64,000 nucleotides of DNA from Cryptomeria japonica. Taxonomy: Eukaryota; Streptophyta; Pinopsida; Cupressales; Cupressaceae. A program made the translations under genes and the position numbers. Location of the stretch: the NCBI RefSeq assembly GCF_030272615.1, contig NC_081405.1:152748113-152812112 (forward strand). The letters run 5' to 3'. Positions 46,847 to 59,020 of this stretch are shown piece after piece. Each line of letters begins with the position of its first letter. Position 1 is the first letter of the stretch. The notes beneath the pieces are model-generated. The model had not been told where the DNA came from and ran no database searches. It saw only the letters and a program-made list of their open reading frames with translations.

Positions 46847-49800
46847 CTAAGTGTCACTTTCCTTAGGTAATTCCTCAAACTTATGGAAAGCATGCTTCAA
46901 CTGAACTCCATCAAGTCCCTGGGTATTACTGGCGATGATCTTGACTCTAGTAATGGAATCCTCTAAATCAGTATAGCATTTCTTATGCTTCCTCAAATAG
47001 TATCTAAGAAATCCAGGACAATTGAAGGTTAACCAATTTATCAATTGAGGATAAAGATAAATCCTCTCTGTCAACTTCAGTGGTTACAAGTAAACTAAAT
47101 TCTTTAATGATCTCATCTACTGGTAGAACTTTCCCATCCTGATCAAGGAAGACACAAGAGATTTCAGAAACCTTTGTAACAATCTCTTCCTTCTTGTCAA
47201 CACATTCTTTTAAAGTCTTCCTCATATACTTGACTAGACGCTCAAGAATATTCATTTTATGGTCTAAGGCTTCTCGTTGCTCCACGCACATGCATCATGA
47301 AGGAATAATATTATTATGTATGAGTTCATCAGAATCATAATCTTCAAATTTCAACCAAGTCTCAAAGTCTCTTTCTTGCTTTTCAAGCTCCTGGGAGAAG
47401 ACCTCTATAGTGCTATCTATCTTTGTCCTGACAGTATCAAGGTTATTGACGATGGTATTAGCTGAACCTATGAGTCATGTGCCTTGACTCAAAATACAAT
47501 CCATCCATTCTGCCATATCTCTACTACGAGATGTCGCTTGCTCATCTCTTTTAACATCCTGCTCATCCAAGGAAAAAGTTATTGATTCAACAGTTTCATA
47601 AGACTTATTTACCTTGATCAAGATCGAAGTGAGTTGCTCAATCCTTGTTTTGAGTTGATCTTTCTTAACCTTGTCTTCATCATATCTGGCAACAAGATCT
47701 TCCAAAGTCAATATTGCATCCCCTGAAGCAGAATCATGAGTCTATTTTCCCAACTCAACCCTCTAAATAGTATAATCAGTATCTTGTACTTGACCAATAA
47801 TTGCACCTTGGGGAGGAATAGCTACCTCAACATATTTGTTCTTATCCTTATCGACCTTAACTCTTTGCATAGTCTTAGCCTTCTTGGTAGTTTTGGATTT
47901 GACAGGAACAAGTTGACTGAAATCGAAATCTTTAGGGCAAACCACTTGCTTCTTCCTTTTCAAGGCATTAGAAAACAACCAAGGTGGCAAAGTAGAATCA
48001 TCTTCCCCACTAAATACCACATCCTGGGAATGATTGATAGAATCCTAAACAATTGTAGTCACAAAAGGAGAGGCTATGGTGATCACATTGGTGGGATTTT
48101 CTAATGAAGATTCATTTGACCTAGGAGCCAACTCATTGATAAACTTATCAAAATCCTCTAATATAGATGTAGACACTCCAGAAAACGTGGGAAAAGTCGA
48201 AAAAACATTCTCAATATTATCGCGGGGTGTGTCTAGGGCTGACTCACTAGAACTTGTGGAAGATACACGAATAATACTTGATGAAACAACACTTGCAAAT
48301 ATTGAAGGCATGAGATCATAAGTAGAGACAAGAACTTGCAATGTAGATGCAGGAGAATATACCTGGAGTAAAGGTTCATCTATTTGTGGCAACTCTTCTA
48401 CATTCAACTCATCTTGTTCCTGATCACCCCCTTGTTCATTAACTAACTCTTTATTGGGAAGTTCACCCTCCTCCTAATCATTTGGTGCATCCAATTTTGA
48501 TATCTTCTGAACATTAGAACTTGAAGGCTCTCCCTACGATTTACCTTTCTTGGATCTGACTATGAATTTCAATTTAGGATCTTTTGCTAGAATTGCAATA
48601 TCCTGTTTGCTCTTGGTTCTTATCTTAGACCTCTTTCCCATTGGGCCAACAGTGTCATCATCAGAAACAAAGGAGAAAGGTTTTAGGGGAACACCATGCA
48701 AAGATAACCAAATATAAGTATTTGTGAGAATACTTCGAAAAAATGCTCTAATGGAAATACACTCTTTTTGTGACAATTGAATAAGAAGCAAAGGAATAGA
48801 AGAAAAACTGCTCTTTTCGTATAAAAGGATCCAAGATATCACAATCCTCTTCCAGATCATTAGGAACATCAACAATACAAAAGTTCTCAATTTTCTCAAT
48901 TGTCAAGTGACAATAATCAAGTTTCCTTATATCATGCTCAGATCTACAATCAGCCCAAACATCTTCGATCCGATGGACATGCACATAGGCCTTCTTCAGT
49001 TTGTTTCCCATACCCCTATAGTCAAAATCCTTCTTGGATTTGAAGAATCTCATAGTGACTCTTCTCATCTCATCCTCCATGGCTCCGACCTTGAAAATAG
49101 AATTGATAGAATATCTCCCAATAGAGATAGAGAATTTCAAACCTATCTTATAAGAACCAGATTGGGACTCATGTACTGCATTCATTTGTCAAGCAAGCTC
49201 CATTAGCACAATCTTTTCAGAAGGATATCTAGGGAGCATGAAGGGCTCGCCATTGAAACATCCAACCCTAATATAGGTAAAAGTTGGAAATTGAAGAAGC
49301 ATGCATCCATATTGATTAACAACTTCCCATGCGTGATCAGACACCCTCTTATTATATAGATTTGTATCCATCATGACCATATAATAGCCAAAGAAGGCAT
49401 CCTTGACTTTTCGGAAATGACTATAACTTTCTTTCAAGACCAACTGGGTATAGTATTCATGTACCTCAACTTGCCTTCTATCACCAGTAGTAGTTAAGCC
49501 AGAAAAGTGTCTCATTGAAGCCACAACGTACACCAAATAAGAAGTCATATTGAACTTAAGAGTAGTAGGAACCTTGGCAAGTTGCTCACAGATGGTATCA
49601 TTGATTTGATTTCCCCAAAATATCTTCTCTTTATTTTCTTTGATCACATGGATGTATTGATACGTCCACTTGTAGAAAGTATTAGAAGTGGGAAGTCCTT
49701 TAACTCTACTCAAAAGAGTTATCGTCATTTACTTCTTCAATGAAGTCACACCTAGGAAGATTTTTCGGCCATCTGACAATATTTGGCCATGGAGTTTTAA

Positions 49801-50231
49801 GCCAATGGTCATTAATATTAAGCCTACACTTGTCAAAATTCCTATCAAAGTAGGCTACAACTGACTACATAGTGATATCTGAATATCTCTCAATACTCGG
49901 ATATTTGAACACTAAATAAAAGAACTCTTCATCAAGCTTGATTAATTTCTTTCCAGATTCATCTTTCATGCTTCTGCTTTCAGGATAAAAAATGCTTTCC
50001 CACTACCATCACAAACTCAAGATCCTATGCTGACATGGGAAAAGTTGCAACTAAGTGTATACCACTATTGATAACTGTTTCCATATCCCAATATGAAGGT
50101 GGTTTCTTGATTCTTTTGAGAAATTCTTCTAGGTCAACATGACCTATCTCTGTCTCTCTAATATGATCAATATTAGAAGTAACTTAAGAAGAAGGGAAAA
50201 TTGGATGTAGGTCTTGCTTCTTGAATTTCAT
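46847..50231 (-). pseudogene. Long unrecognised retroelement-associated reading frame, broken
   Basis: Consecutive minus-strand pieces (49189-49728, 48748-49185, 48534-48899, 48045-48407, 47763-48020, 47475-47711, 47004-47291 and 46847-47074) abut or overlap. They look like one ancestral ORF of more than 1000 codons broken by stops and frameshifts. A start MKFKKQDLHP is visible at 50231. Visible traits are an N-terminal aromatic-rich folded-looking part (YVVASMRHFSGLTT), a Ser-rich acidic middle, a Lys-rich patch (KSKTTKKAKTMQRVKVDK) and a C-terminal part likely to form coiled coils (DQLKTRIEQLTSILIKV). I recognise no Gag, Pol, Env or host family. It lies on the same strand as, and downstream of, gypsy pol remnants. 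Confidence 0.5.
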
Positions 50232-50624
50232 CCCTCCTTTGTTTGGAGATACCTCTGTCACTATAAAATACTGAGAGAAAGAGAAATTCATTAGTATCAA
50301 CATGATACATCTGATCAATTCATTTTTTATCATATAATTTGAACACACTTTGACAATAGTACATTTGAGATAATTAGGTTTTCCAAAAAGTTACTTAATA
50401 TTTCCAAAGTAAATGGAATAAAAAATGACCATTTACGTGTGTGCAAATAAATGAATTTCAAATAAAAATATTCAAAAAAATCCATTTATAAAAAATGTAT
50501 AACAAAAAAAGTAATCAGAATTTATTTTAAAAATAATCTAATTAAACTTAAAAAAATCCCCCAAAACAAGCATAATTTGGACCCATAGATCTGAAATACA
50601 CATATTAAAGAAAAAGAACCAAAG
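50232..50624. other. AT-rich spacer before the palindrome array
   Basis: No feature was recognised. A primer-binding site was looked for on the minus strand here and not found. Confidence 0.4.
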
Positions 50625-51131
50625 TGTTGGTTGGGTCTATAGACCCTCCATACACTTAAAAATTGCATGAAAGCCATATAACATAGGGCAGGTTTATAAG
50701 CCCACACTACGTTTTTTTAAAAAAAAATTGAAATGGTGTCGCGCAGGGTAGTAGACCCGACATACACCATTTTCTGCTGTATGGTGGGCCTACAGCCCCG
50801 CCAAACACCATGAAAGCATTTCAAGAAAATTAGGGCACAACGAGGTATTGGTAGGGTCTTCGACCTATCATACACCATATCGTGGTATATGGCAGGCCAA
50901 AGGCCCTGCCAACACCACAAAAGAACTGCGAGATAGAAACAATGTGGCAGGTCAATGAACCGCCACACACCACACACCACACTGTGGTATGTCTCAAGTC
51001 GTCGGCCCTCCACAACTCCTTAGTGATACAAATACAATGCATTAGTAAAAATTGGTGGCATGGCGAGGTCGCAAACACACCACAAACCAATTAATGGTGC
51101 GTGGTGGGCCTGCGACGCCGTCACAACACCA
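50625..51131 (-). repeat. Array of ten imperfect palindromes, about 50 bp apart
   Basis: Units lie at 50625-50654, 50681-50710, 50734-50769, 50778-50810, 50844-50877, 50882-50918, 50941-50970, 50984-51013, 51051-51083 and 51094-51131. Each has the plan tggtgt-ggcgggtc-(loop)-gaccygcc-acacca with varying sequence. Examples are ggcaggcc-aaa-ggccctgcc and gggtctatagaccc. The left and right halves covary in part. Confidence 0.7.
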
Positions 51132-51452
51132 CTATGTTATAAATCATTGAATCAAATAAAACCCGACTTGGATCAAAGATCCGATCGGGTAAAAAGTTAC
51201 GAAGAACGATTTGATAACATATGAATTCAGAAAAAAGTAAAATGAAAAGGGTTATAAAAACCCTAAATTGAAGGGAAGAAATTTATACCCGAAAAATGGA
51301 AGTTTGAGAATCCTTCTCCTTCCAGCCATAAAATCGATCTCAGAAGGATTAAAATGAAGATTAAGGAGAAAAATTAGCCTTTAAAAGAGTACAATAGACT
51401 CCTAATCCAAGACTTCAAAAATTCCACAAATAACTCAAAGTGTATTAAATAA

Positions 51453-51661
51453 GTGCAATTCGGGTCTATGAACCCGATTTGCACCTATGAAGTGTAATTT
51501 GGGTCTATAGACCCGAATTGCACCTAAAAGGTGAAATTATCCAAAAGAGGTGTAAATCGGGTCTACAAGATGAAAGTTGGTGTAAATTGGGTTTACAAAC
51601 CCTAATTACACCTAAAAGATGAAACTTGGTGTAAATCGGGTTTACGGACCCGAATTACACC
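51453..51661 (-). repeat. Array of five short palindromes, about 40 bp apart
   Basis: Units lie at 51453-51485, 51492-51524, 51549-51567 (half unit), 51579-51612 and 51628-51661. A typical unit is ggtgtaaatcgggt-ttacgg-acccgaattacacc. The stretch between the two arrays (51132-51452) has no recognised feature. Confidence 0.75.
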
Positions 51662-51812
51662 TAAATTATGAAACTTTCACAATTAATGAAAAAGGGGTAA
51701 AACAAGGAAAAACACTCTTTCGACTACACAAAACATCTCAAAAAGTGAACGATAGAGCAAGAAAAACCACAAACGAGTGAAATTTTGTGGGGTACCCTCA
51801 TTTTTGGTAACA

Positions 51813-53813
51813 CTAAAAATATGGATAACATTGGTTGTGACTGGGGAACATCCTTTTTAAGCATTCCATTAAGGATGAGTAAAGGATGTAGAATCCCAGT
51901 GCTCTATGTGCCTTTATCCATTCTTCGAGGGTAGAGTCAGGTGAGGGGAAGAAGTAAAACAAAAAGAAAAAAGGGGAAGATCCAAACCAATATGGTGAAA
52001 CTTCATTGAACAAATAATTTGAGATGTTGACCAAATTGAATGGAGTTCCATCATTGTATGAGAGAAGATAACTTCGTTCACCACAAATCTGATGAATAGC
52101 GAAAGGTCTTGTCCACAAGGAATCACATTTGTCATGCATTCCCTTAGGCTCATGCCTCGCATCCCAGAGAAAAACAAGGTCACCAACTTGGAAAATTCTT
52201 TGTTTATCTTTCTTGTCAAAAAGAGTTTTGACCTGCTTTTGATGTTCCAAAATATGATCCACTACCTGAACTCGCTTCTCCTGAAGCTCGGTAAGGAACA
52301 TGATGCACTTGTCTAGAGAATTCTCATATGTCTGATCTTCAATTGTCTTCACCAACTTTAAAGCTGGTAATTCTAAAGTAACTGGAGTCTCAGCAATAAT
52401 ACCATAAAGAAGTTGAAAAGATGATAACCCAATGACCCTCTTTGGAGTAATCCTATATACCCACAATGCATCAATCAACACTTTATGCCACATATGTTGA
52501 TTTTCATCAACTAGTTTCTTGATAATTGTAATCAAATTGTTGTTACTTGATTCTGCTTGACCATTACCTTGTGGATAATAATTTGAAGAATGAGCTAGGG
52601 TGATATGATACTCAAAACAAAATTGAGTAATCTCATAAGATGAGAAGTAAGTAGCATTATCTGCTACTATCTTGTTTGGAACACCAAATCTACTAACAAT
52701 ATTCTCTTTGGTGAAATCACACACTAATTTTGATGTAGCATGCTTGACAGAAATAGCCTCCACCCATTTTGTGAAATAATCTCTTGCAGTTAGCACATAG
52801 TGATGTCCTACAGTAGATGATGGATTGATCAAACCAATGAAGTCAATACCCCACTGCTAAAATGGTTCTTCAATAACCACAAGCTTGAGAGGGAAAGCCA
52901 CAAGTTTTGATTTACCAACAAATTGTTGACATAAATCACACTTTTTAACCCAATCATATGCATCTTGAAAAAGGGTAGGCCAATAATACCTAGCTTTTAA
53001 AATCTTATGAGCAGTCATCGAAGCTGAAAAATAACCATGACAAGCTAAGTTATGAAATGATTCCAGCAACTTAACCTATTGAGCTTTGTCTATGCACTTC
53101 AAGAAAGTGGCATCCAAACTTTTTTTAAATAAACCATTTTCCCAAAGAACATAACTTGAGAGTTCTTTCCTCTTTATATGAAAGGTGTGAAGGACATTCA
53201 CCATAGGTTAGAAAATAAACAATATTATAATACCATTCATCCACAGTACTTACAAACAACACTATAGGGATGTTACCTTGAGAATCCTTTTCAAGGGGCA
53301 TGCTTCCCTCATCGAGCTTATTTTCTGCCACGAGCTAACACAATCCTTTACCACGAACCAATTTGGTAGATCGAATCTACAGATCATATTCCTGGATTTT
53401 AGCAATCCGGTTACCTCTCTTAGTCCCAAAATCTTGTTGTGTCAAAATTGACTTGACCCCAATATCTAGAACTAGACATATGACATGTGAGTTCAAAATA
53501 TAGAACCTAAAATGCTTGACCACTTTAACCAAAGTGTAGGCATATTTACCCATTTGAGAATATTTAAATTCATGATTTTTAAGGGGACAACTCATAAACG
53601 CTATAGGAGATTCAATATCTTTTGAATTCTTCTGAACCAAAATTGCAGAAAGTGTATGATTTGAAGCATAGCAATACATGAGAAAATATTTTGAATAATC
53701 AGGACATACCAATACTAGGGCATGAGCTATTGCTTCTTTAATTTCATCAAAAGTTGTTTTCCCTTCTAAGGTCGAGTGAAAAGCCAACTTCCCTTTCATC
53801 ATATTAACAATAT
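51813..53813 (-). pseudogene. Gypsy pol remnant: RNase H and integrase
   Basis: On the minus strand, 53802-53377 gives an RNase H piece (TTFDEIKEAI, SHTLSAILVQ-like, SPIAFMSCPLKNHEFKY). 53069-52857 carries the integrase zinc finger (ACHGYF, ARYYWPTLF, CDLCQQF). 52832-51813 carries the integrase core: RDYFTKWVEA, IVADNATYF, YYPQGNGQAESSNNN. A GPY-like region and a long tail follow, ending at 51813. Stops break the frame between pieces. The reverse transcriptase part is missing because a copia element begins exactly at 53814. A likely 3' LTR start on the minus strand is TGAGGGTACCCC at 51800, preceded by ccaaaaa, as in the intact gypsy element. Confidence 0.8.
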
Positions 53814-55305
53814 TGTTGGTGTAATTATTTATTCTTATAGGGTATAATTACACTTTACTTAAGATGACTTACAATAATGCATCTCATCGTATTTTGGATA
53901 TGAGACACTTAGGGAAGTGTGCACATAGGGATGATGCTTGTAGGATAAATTCCACCTTTTGTGGTCTTATCTTGTTGTTACATTCCACATTTGGTGGGTG
54001 ATTCACCACTTGTGAAATATTATATCATTTATCCTACCTACCCCTACATATTCTTACCTACCCTTGTTTCTCATTGAGCCACATGTCATGATTGTGTGCT
54101 CACATATCCATTTGGCCTTGCCTATATAATGATGTAGTCAAGGTAGGGAGATCCAATCAAGGAAAGTCCATCCTTGTAGCTGAACACAAACACCATGCTA
54201 CATATACCGTTAACCGATAACACAACACCAGAAATAGCAGAAAGAACAACTGGTAACATCACATAACACATAACCGGTGAACAATATTAAAAAATATTAT
54301 TACAGTCTGAAGCATTGCTTATGCCACATGCTGGACTGCAACCCAGGATTACAAAACAACTCTTACAACTTAGATCTATGATCCGCAAATCATCTTCTCA
54401 ACAATTCATCATCCGGTAACAACTTCCATTGTTCTGCACTGATTCAAACCTGAGCAATCCCGACTTCAGTCTCCCCGGACCAGAATATCTTCAGAATCAA
54501 TATACAAATCTAAGATCCACATATTTTCTGCTCAACGAATGGGTCTCCGGTAACAGTCTGTACTGTTCTGCACTGATCCAGACTTCAACCATCCCAACTT
54601 TTGTCTCCCTAGACCAGATTCTCTCCAGTAACTACATCTTCGCTTGATCTCGAACATCAGTCTTCTATCTTCTATTTTATCAAATGATTCATATACTTCC
54701 ATTTATACCATCCGCAAATAATAACAACTTAATCAAGTCGGCCCAAAGACCAATTGGTTCATGAAACGTGCTAACACTAACATGTCAACTCAAATCATTA
54801 AGAACAACTTCTGAAATGCATAAAACAATGCGCGGTCCTCCAGGAACATCGGACATGGCACAAGAAATATAAATCGATGATCCGCAAGTCATGAATATTA
54901 ACCGCAACCCGATCCAAGTTTTCTCAACACACTGCTAGACTAACTCGTAAGAACATATCAACTGGGCCAATACCAGAATCCATATCTCATCGGAAACAAA
55001 TCCAAATGCCACGAAACTCGAACACAACAAAGATCATGAACACAAGGGAATAAATCCAAATCCACAACGCTAAACTCTCAAACATGAAGAAATGCCACGA
55101 TCTCAAGCAATTCCTATTGGAAAGTGCCTCAACTAGTAAGAACTACACCGGTGCTCCTGCATCATATAAGTAGGATCATCTCTCTTGTATTAGTTAATCT
55201 AGTTGATCATTTTTGCATATTGATCAAAATACAATTTGTTCTTGTCAAACTATTGTCTCTCTTATTTGTGCTCTTCATTGTGCCCTTGATCTTGGCAAAT
55301 TCTCA
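53814..55305 (+). repeat. 5' LTR of a plus-strand copia element
   Basis: It starts TGTTGGTGTAATTATTTATT and ends ttctca just before the primer-binding site at 55308, a length of about 1492 bp. Its insertion cuts the minus-strand gypsy pol. The base before it ends aatat, the probable target site. A diverged internal duplication with step 133 bp (gttctgcactga at 54431 and 54564) lies inside. Confidence 0.7.
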
Positions 55306-55307
55306 CG

Positions 55308-55320
55308 TGGTATCAAAGCC
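55308..55320 (+). other. Copia primer-binding site
   Basis: The sequence tggtatcaaagcc is close to the TGGTATCAGAGC typical of copia elements primed by initiator methionine tRNA. It lies two bases after the LTR. Confidence 0.75.
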
Positions 55321-57053
55321 ATTGGGGCTTCATTGATTGGTCTTTGGGAGACATTTTAGAAGGCTTCTTTTTTGGATTTGAGGTGTTACTCATTTTGGAG
55401 GCAAAAAACAATGATTTTGACCTCATTGTTGAGTCTCGGAGGCCACTTCCATAAAAAACAAGTATAAATTCGCCTATATTTGGTGAAAGTGCATTTTTGG
55501 GCATCAGAGGAATTTTTTAACCAATTTGGCTAAGTACAGTATTGATTTGCAAAAATATATATATTATTATATTTTCTATGATTTTTTTAATTTCCTTTTC
55601 TAAAACATTTCGCAGTTTTGTAAAAGTTATTTTTAAATTAAAAAAAATCAAATTCGTTTATTGTGGGGGGGTTGTTTTTCCCCCCACCACTATACCCCTA
55701 TGTTAGTTTTGTAGGGTACTGTCTGCACCTATCATCCGAGCCCAATGCCTCCAGCTATTGTCCTATCAGCTTCCCCATATTTTTTGGCATCGTTGGTTCA
55801 CGCCACCCATACGCCAGCCACTGCCTGCCCCAATCACTTCTCCTTTTCGGCAACACATATGCACTGACATCACAACCCACACTGCTTGCAGTCACCCTCT
55901 GGTCGCTTTGCCCATGCCTTGACCGACACCCACGGCCTAACCACCGACACTCTGGTTCCTTGGCCTGCTTCGACAGCTCCATGTGGTGTCCATTGACTCA
56001 TCATCGCCTGCTCTATCAACGCCCACTCCAAAGGCCACGTGTCTATCACCTTGTCTGCCTGGCCGCTGCCTCCTGCCACATAGACAGAGGACTCCAACAT
56101 GTGCCACCACCAGGTTCATCCATGTGGCGCCACAATGCACAATCTTTGCCACGTCATCTGACACGTAGACCAGTCATACTGTGCCACATCATTTGGCAAC
56201 TCAGTGATCGTATTGTGCCACATCGTCATTTGTACTACCACGTAGGCATTCTAGTCAACAATTACATATAGTGACACGTCATCATCTATATAGTTCCACG
56301 TCTGCATCTGTACGGTCAGCAAGGGGGTGCAACGATTTGGCGATGGTCATACGACCGTCAAATTTAACATAGTGCTTTAGTGACGTTAGCACTGCGTCAG
56401 CACTCTTTGAAAAATTTAGACCCCCTCTCCATTTGAGTTTTTGAATTTAAAGTTCAACTTTGAAGGCTCATATCTTGGTCATTTAAGGCCTTTTTCAGTG
56501 CATTTTTTTTTTATTTGGGCTAATTTTTCATGCTCTCCATGGTGGTGTGGCTTTTTCTAATTTTGGTGGACATATTTTTCATAATTTCCAGTTTCTCACA
56601 ACTATATCTGTCCAATCCTTAGTTTTGCAACTTCAAAGGCTTCGTTCGGGTTCATACGACCTCCTTTTCAGGTGTCATTTCTTTTTTAAAGTGCATAATT
56701 TTTTGCCTACTTTCACATGATGCTATCAAATTTTCACCAAATTGGGTTGAAATTGGTCTTTTTTGGCCTACTTGGTACTTGTAATTTTCTTGGGTCTTAG
56801 TTTAGATCTCTTGCATTATTAGTTTGAGTCTCTTTTGGCCTATTTGAGAAAATTGAAATCAATCCACTTTGCCATCTTTTGCAAGTGGCCCATTGTACAC
56901 ACACTAAGTATAAAGTGCCAAATTATCATTTTTGGGGGGGGTAGGTTGGGGGGGGGGGGGGGGGGGGGGGGGGTGTTCTTTGATTGAGTGAATTTTGGGG
57001 GGTGTATGTGTGATTGTGCCTCTCTTTCCTTGTGCTTTTTCATTTTGGTTGTT
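55321..57053 (+). other. Copia leader with a GC-rich patch, short repeats and a G-run
   Basis: 55680-56330 is unusually C-rich for the window. Its end holds about six variants of gccacgtcatctg (about 56148, 56183, 56217, 56238, 56274 and 56296). The open frames there on both strands are compositional. An 8-base G run at 56934-56941 and a 26-base G run at 56948-56973 precede gag. Confidence 0.6.
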
Positions 57054-59020
57054 ATGGGTCCTCATAAATTTCCACCTTTAACTCCACATAATTATGCACA
57101 ATGGAAAATTAAAGCATGCAGTAAAGTAATGGAAAAAGGACTCACACATTACATAGATGGAACGATAACAACACCAACAGATCCTAAGGCTGATCCTAAT
57201 ACTCAATTATAATGGATCACTAAAAATTGCATGGCTCTTGGAACTTTGAGAAAGTATTATCAGATGACCTCATTTTTCACATTGATAAGTGTACTACAAT
57301 CAAAGAGGCTTGGGATGTATTTCAAAAATTGTATGGTCAATTTGATGAAATCAGAGGTTACAAGATTGACAATGAGCTCACCAACTTGGATCCGAATAAT
57401 TTGATACGATCCAAGATTATGTCACTAAGGCAAATGAGATATGAGAAAAGCTTAAGGATTGTGGCATTGACAAGAAGGATGCTCAATTGATATTCAACTT
57501 GTTGGACAAGCTTCCATCCGAATATGCAGCATTTATTTCTAGCTTCCAAATCCATCACTTGACAGTGGGAATTTCGTACACTATGCCTACATTTTATGAT
57601 TTCACAAAAATATAGATGTTGGAACAATCTAATTTGTTGAACATGGGGATTCTCAAGTCTTCAAAATCCAAGGCTTTGGTGGCTAATCAAGGAAATCAAG
57701 GCAAAGGTTCCAATAAGAAGCAGAAGCAATCTAAGTCAAAGACATAATAGGAAAAAGGACAATACTCCTCTCCATCACAAGGCGATTCTTCATCCTCTTC
57801 CAAAAAGGGGAATACACCTAAGAAGGATAAACCAACTTGTGCTTATTGCAAGAAGTATGGTCATGATGAGCATTGTTGCCATGCCAAGAAGGTTGATGAG
57901 TTGACAAATCTCCTTAAGAAGAACAACATCAATTTTTCATCCACCTACACGAAGAAGGAATCATCTCCTTCCACTTCCTCACAATAGTGGATACTTGACT
58001 CGGGTGCCTCTTATCACATGGTTTCAACAAAGGAGCAATTTTCTTCATTTGAGCCATCTAAGGTACCATAAATTTACATAGGTGATGATACACAAGTTGA
58101 AGTAGAAGGGAAAGGTTTAGTTGCCATGGATGATGGAACATTTGAAAATTTTATTTATGTTCCTAACTTGACCACCAATATTCTCTCTATCTACCAAATC
58201 ACTCACTATGGGAATGGGAAAAAGGTTGAGTTTACACCTGATTCAGTTGTGGTAAAAGAAATTGATAATGATGCCTTGGTAGCAGTGGGACAAGTCAATC
58301 ACCATTCATGACTTTATTCATTCTCCCACTTTGTGCCAAGATCCCCTTCTATGGCCTTACTTACTCATTCAAATTCAGAAATTAAGTTATGGCATGATCG
58401 GTTTGGTCACCTCAACTACAACTATCTTCAGTAGCTTAGCACTAAAGACATGGTCATAGGTCTACCTCAAATAATTTTTTCAGAGGGTGTATGTTCATGG
58501 TGTTCCATGGGCAAGCATCCTGAAGAGAAGTTTGATAAGGGGAAATCTCAGAGAGCTTTGGAAGTTATTCAACTTGTTCACATTGATGTAGTAGGTCCAT
58601 TTCCATCACCTTCATTTGGGAAGGCCCGCTATGTCCTCGCCTTCATTGATGAATACTCCCACTTCACTTGGGTCTATTTTCTTGTTCACAAGAGTGAAGT
58701 GTTTGACATATTTCTAGCATTCAAGGATCATGTGGAGAAGTAATCAGGGAAAGTGGTCAAGATCCTTCGCACAGATAATGGAAGAGAATATGTGAACAAT
58801 AGACTTGAGGAGTATTGTACACTTGAGGGTATTGATCTTCGGCATTTAGTTGCCTACACTCAGCAACAGAATGGAGTCATAGAAAGGAAGAATAGAACCC
58901 TCAAGGAAATGGCTAGTTGTATGCTACATGCACTCTTGATATCGCCTTTTGGGAGAAGGCTATTAGTTGTGCCACACACATCCAAAATCAGGTTCCTCAC
59001 AAAGATTTGAAGGGTATCAC
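57054..59020 (+). pseudogene. Copia gag-pol, broken, 5' half only
   Basis: Gag starts MGPHKFPPLTPHNYAQWKIK, and a zinc knuckle CAYCKKYGHDEHCC lies at about 57840. The protease is WILDSGASYHM at about 57990. The gag-pre-integrase finger LWHDRFGHLNY and CSWC are at about 58390-58500. The integrase core is VHIDVVGPFPSPSF, LRTDNGREYVN and QQNGVIERKN (58570-58890). Several stops and frameshifts (for example TAA after NTQL near 57212 and a stop at 58741) make it non-functional. It is cut at about 59020, just after the codons for PHKDLKGIT, by a minus-strand copia. The reverse transcriptase half lies beyond that insertion, outside the window. Confidence 0.8.

Noticed and set aside
55663..56271. 202-codon plus-strand ORF
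   Set aside because: It overlaps equally long minus-strand ORFs in a C-rich copia leader and has no recognisable domain.
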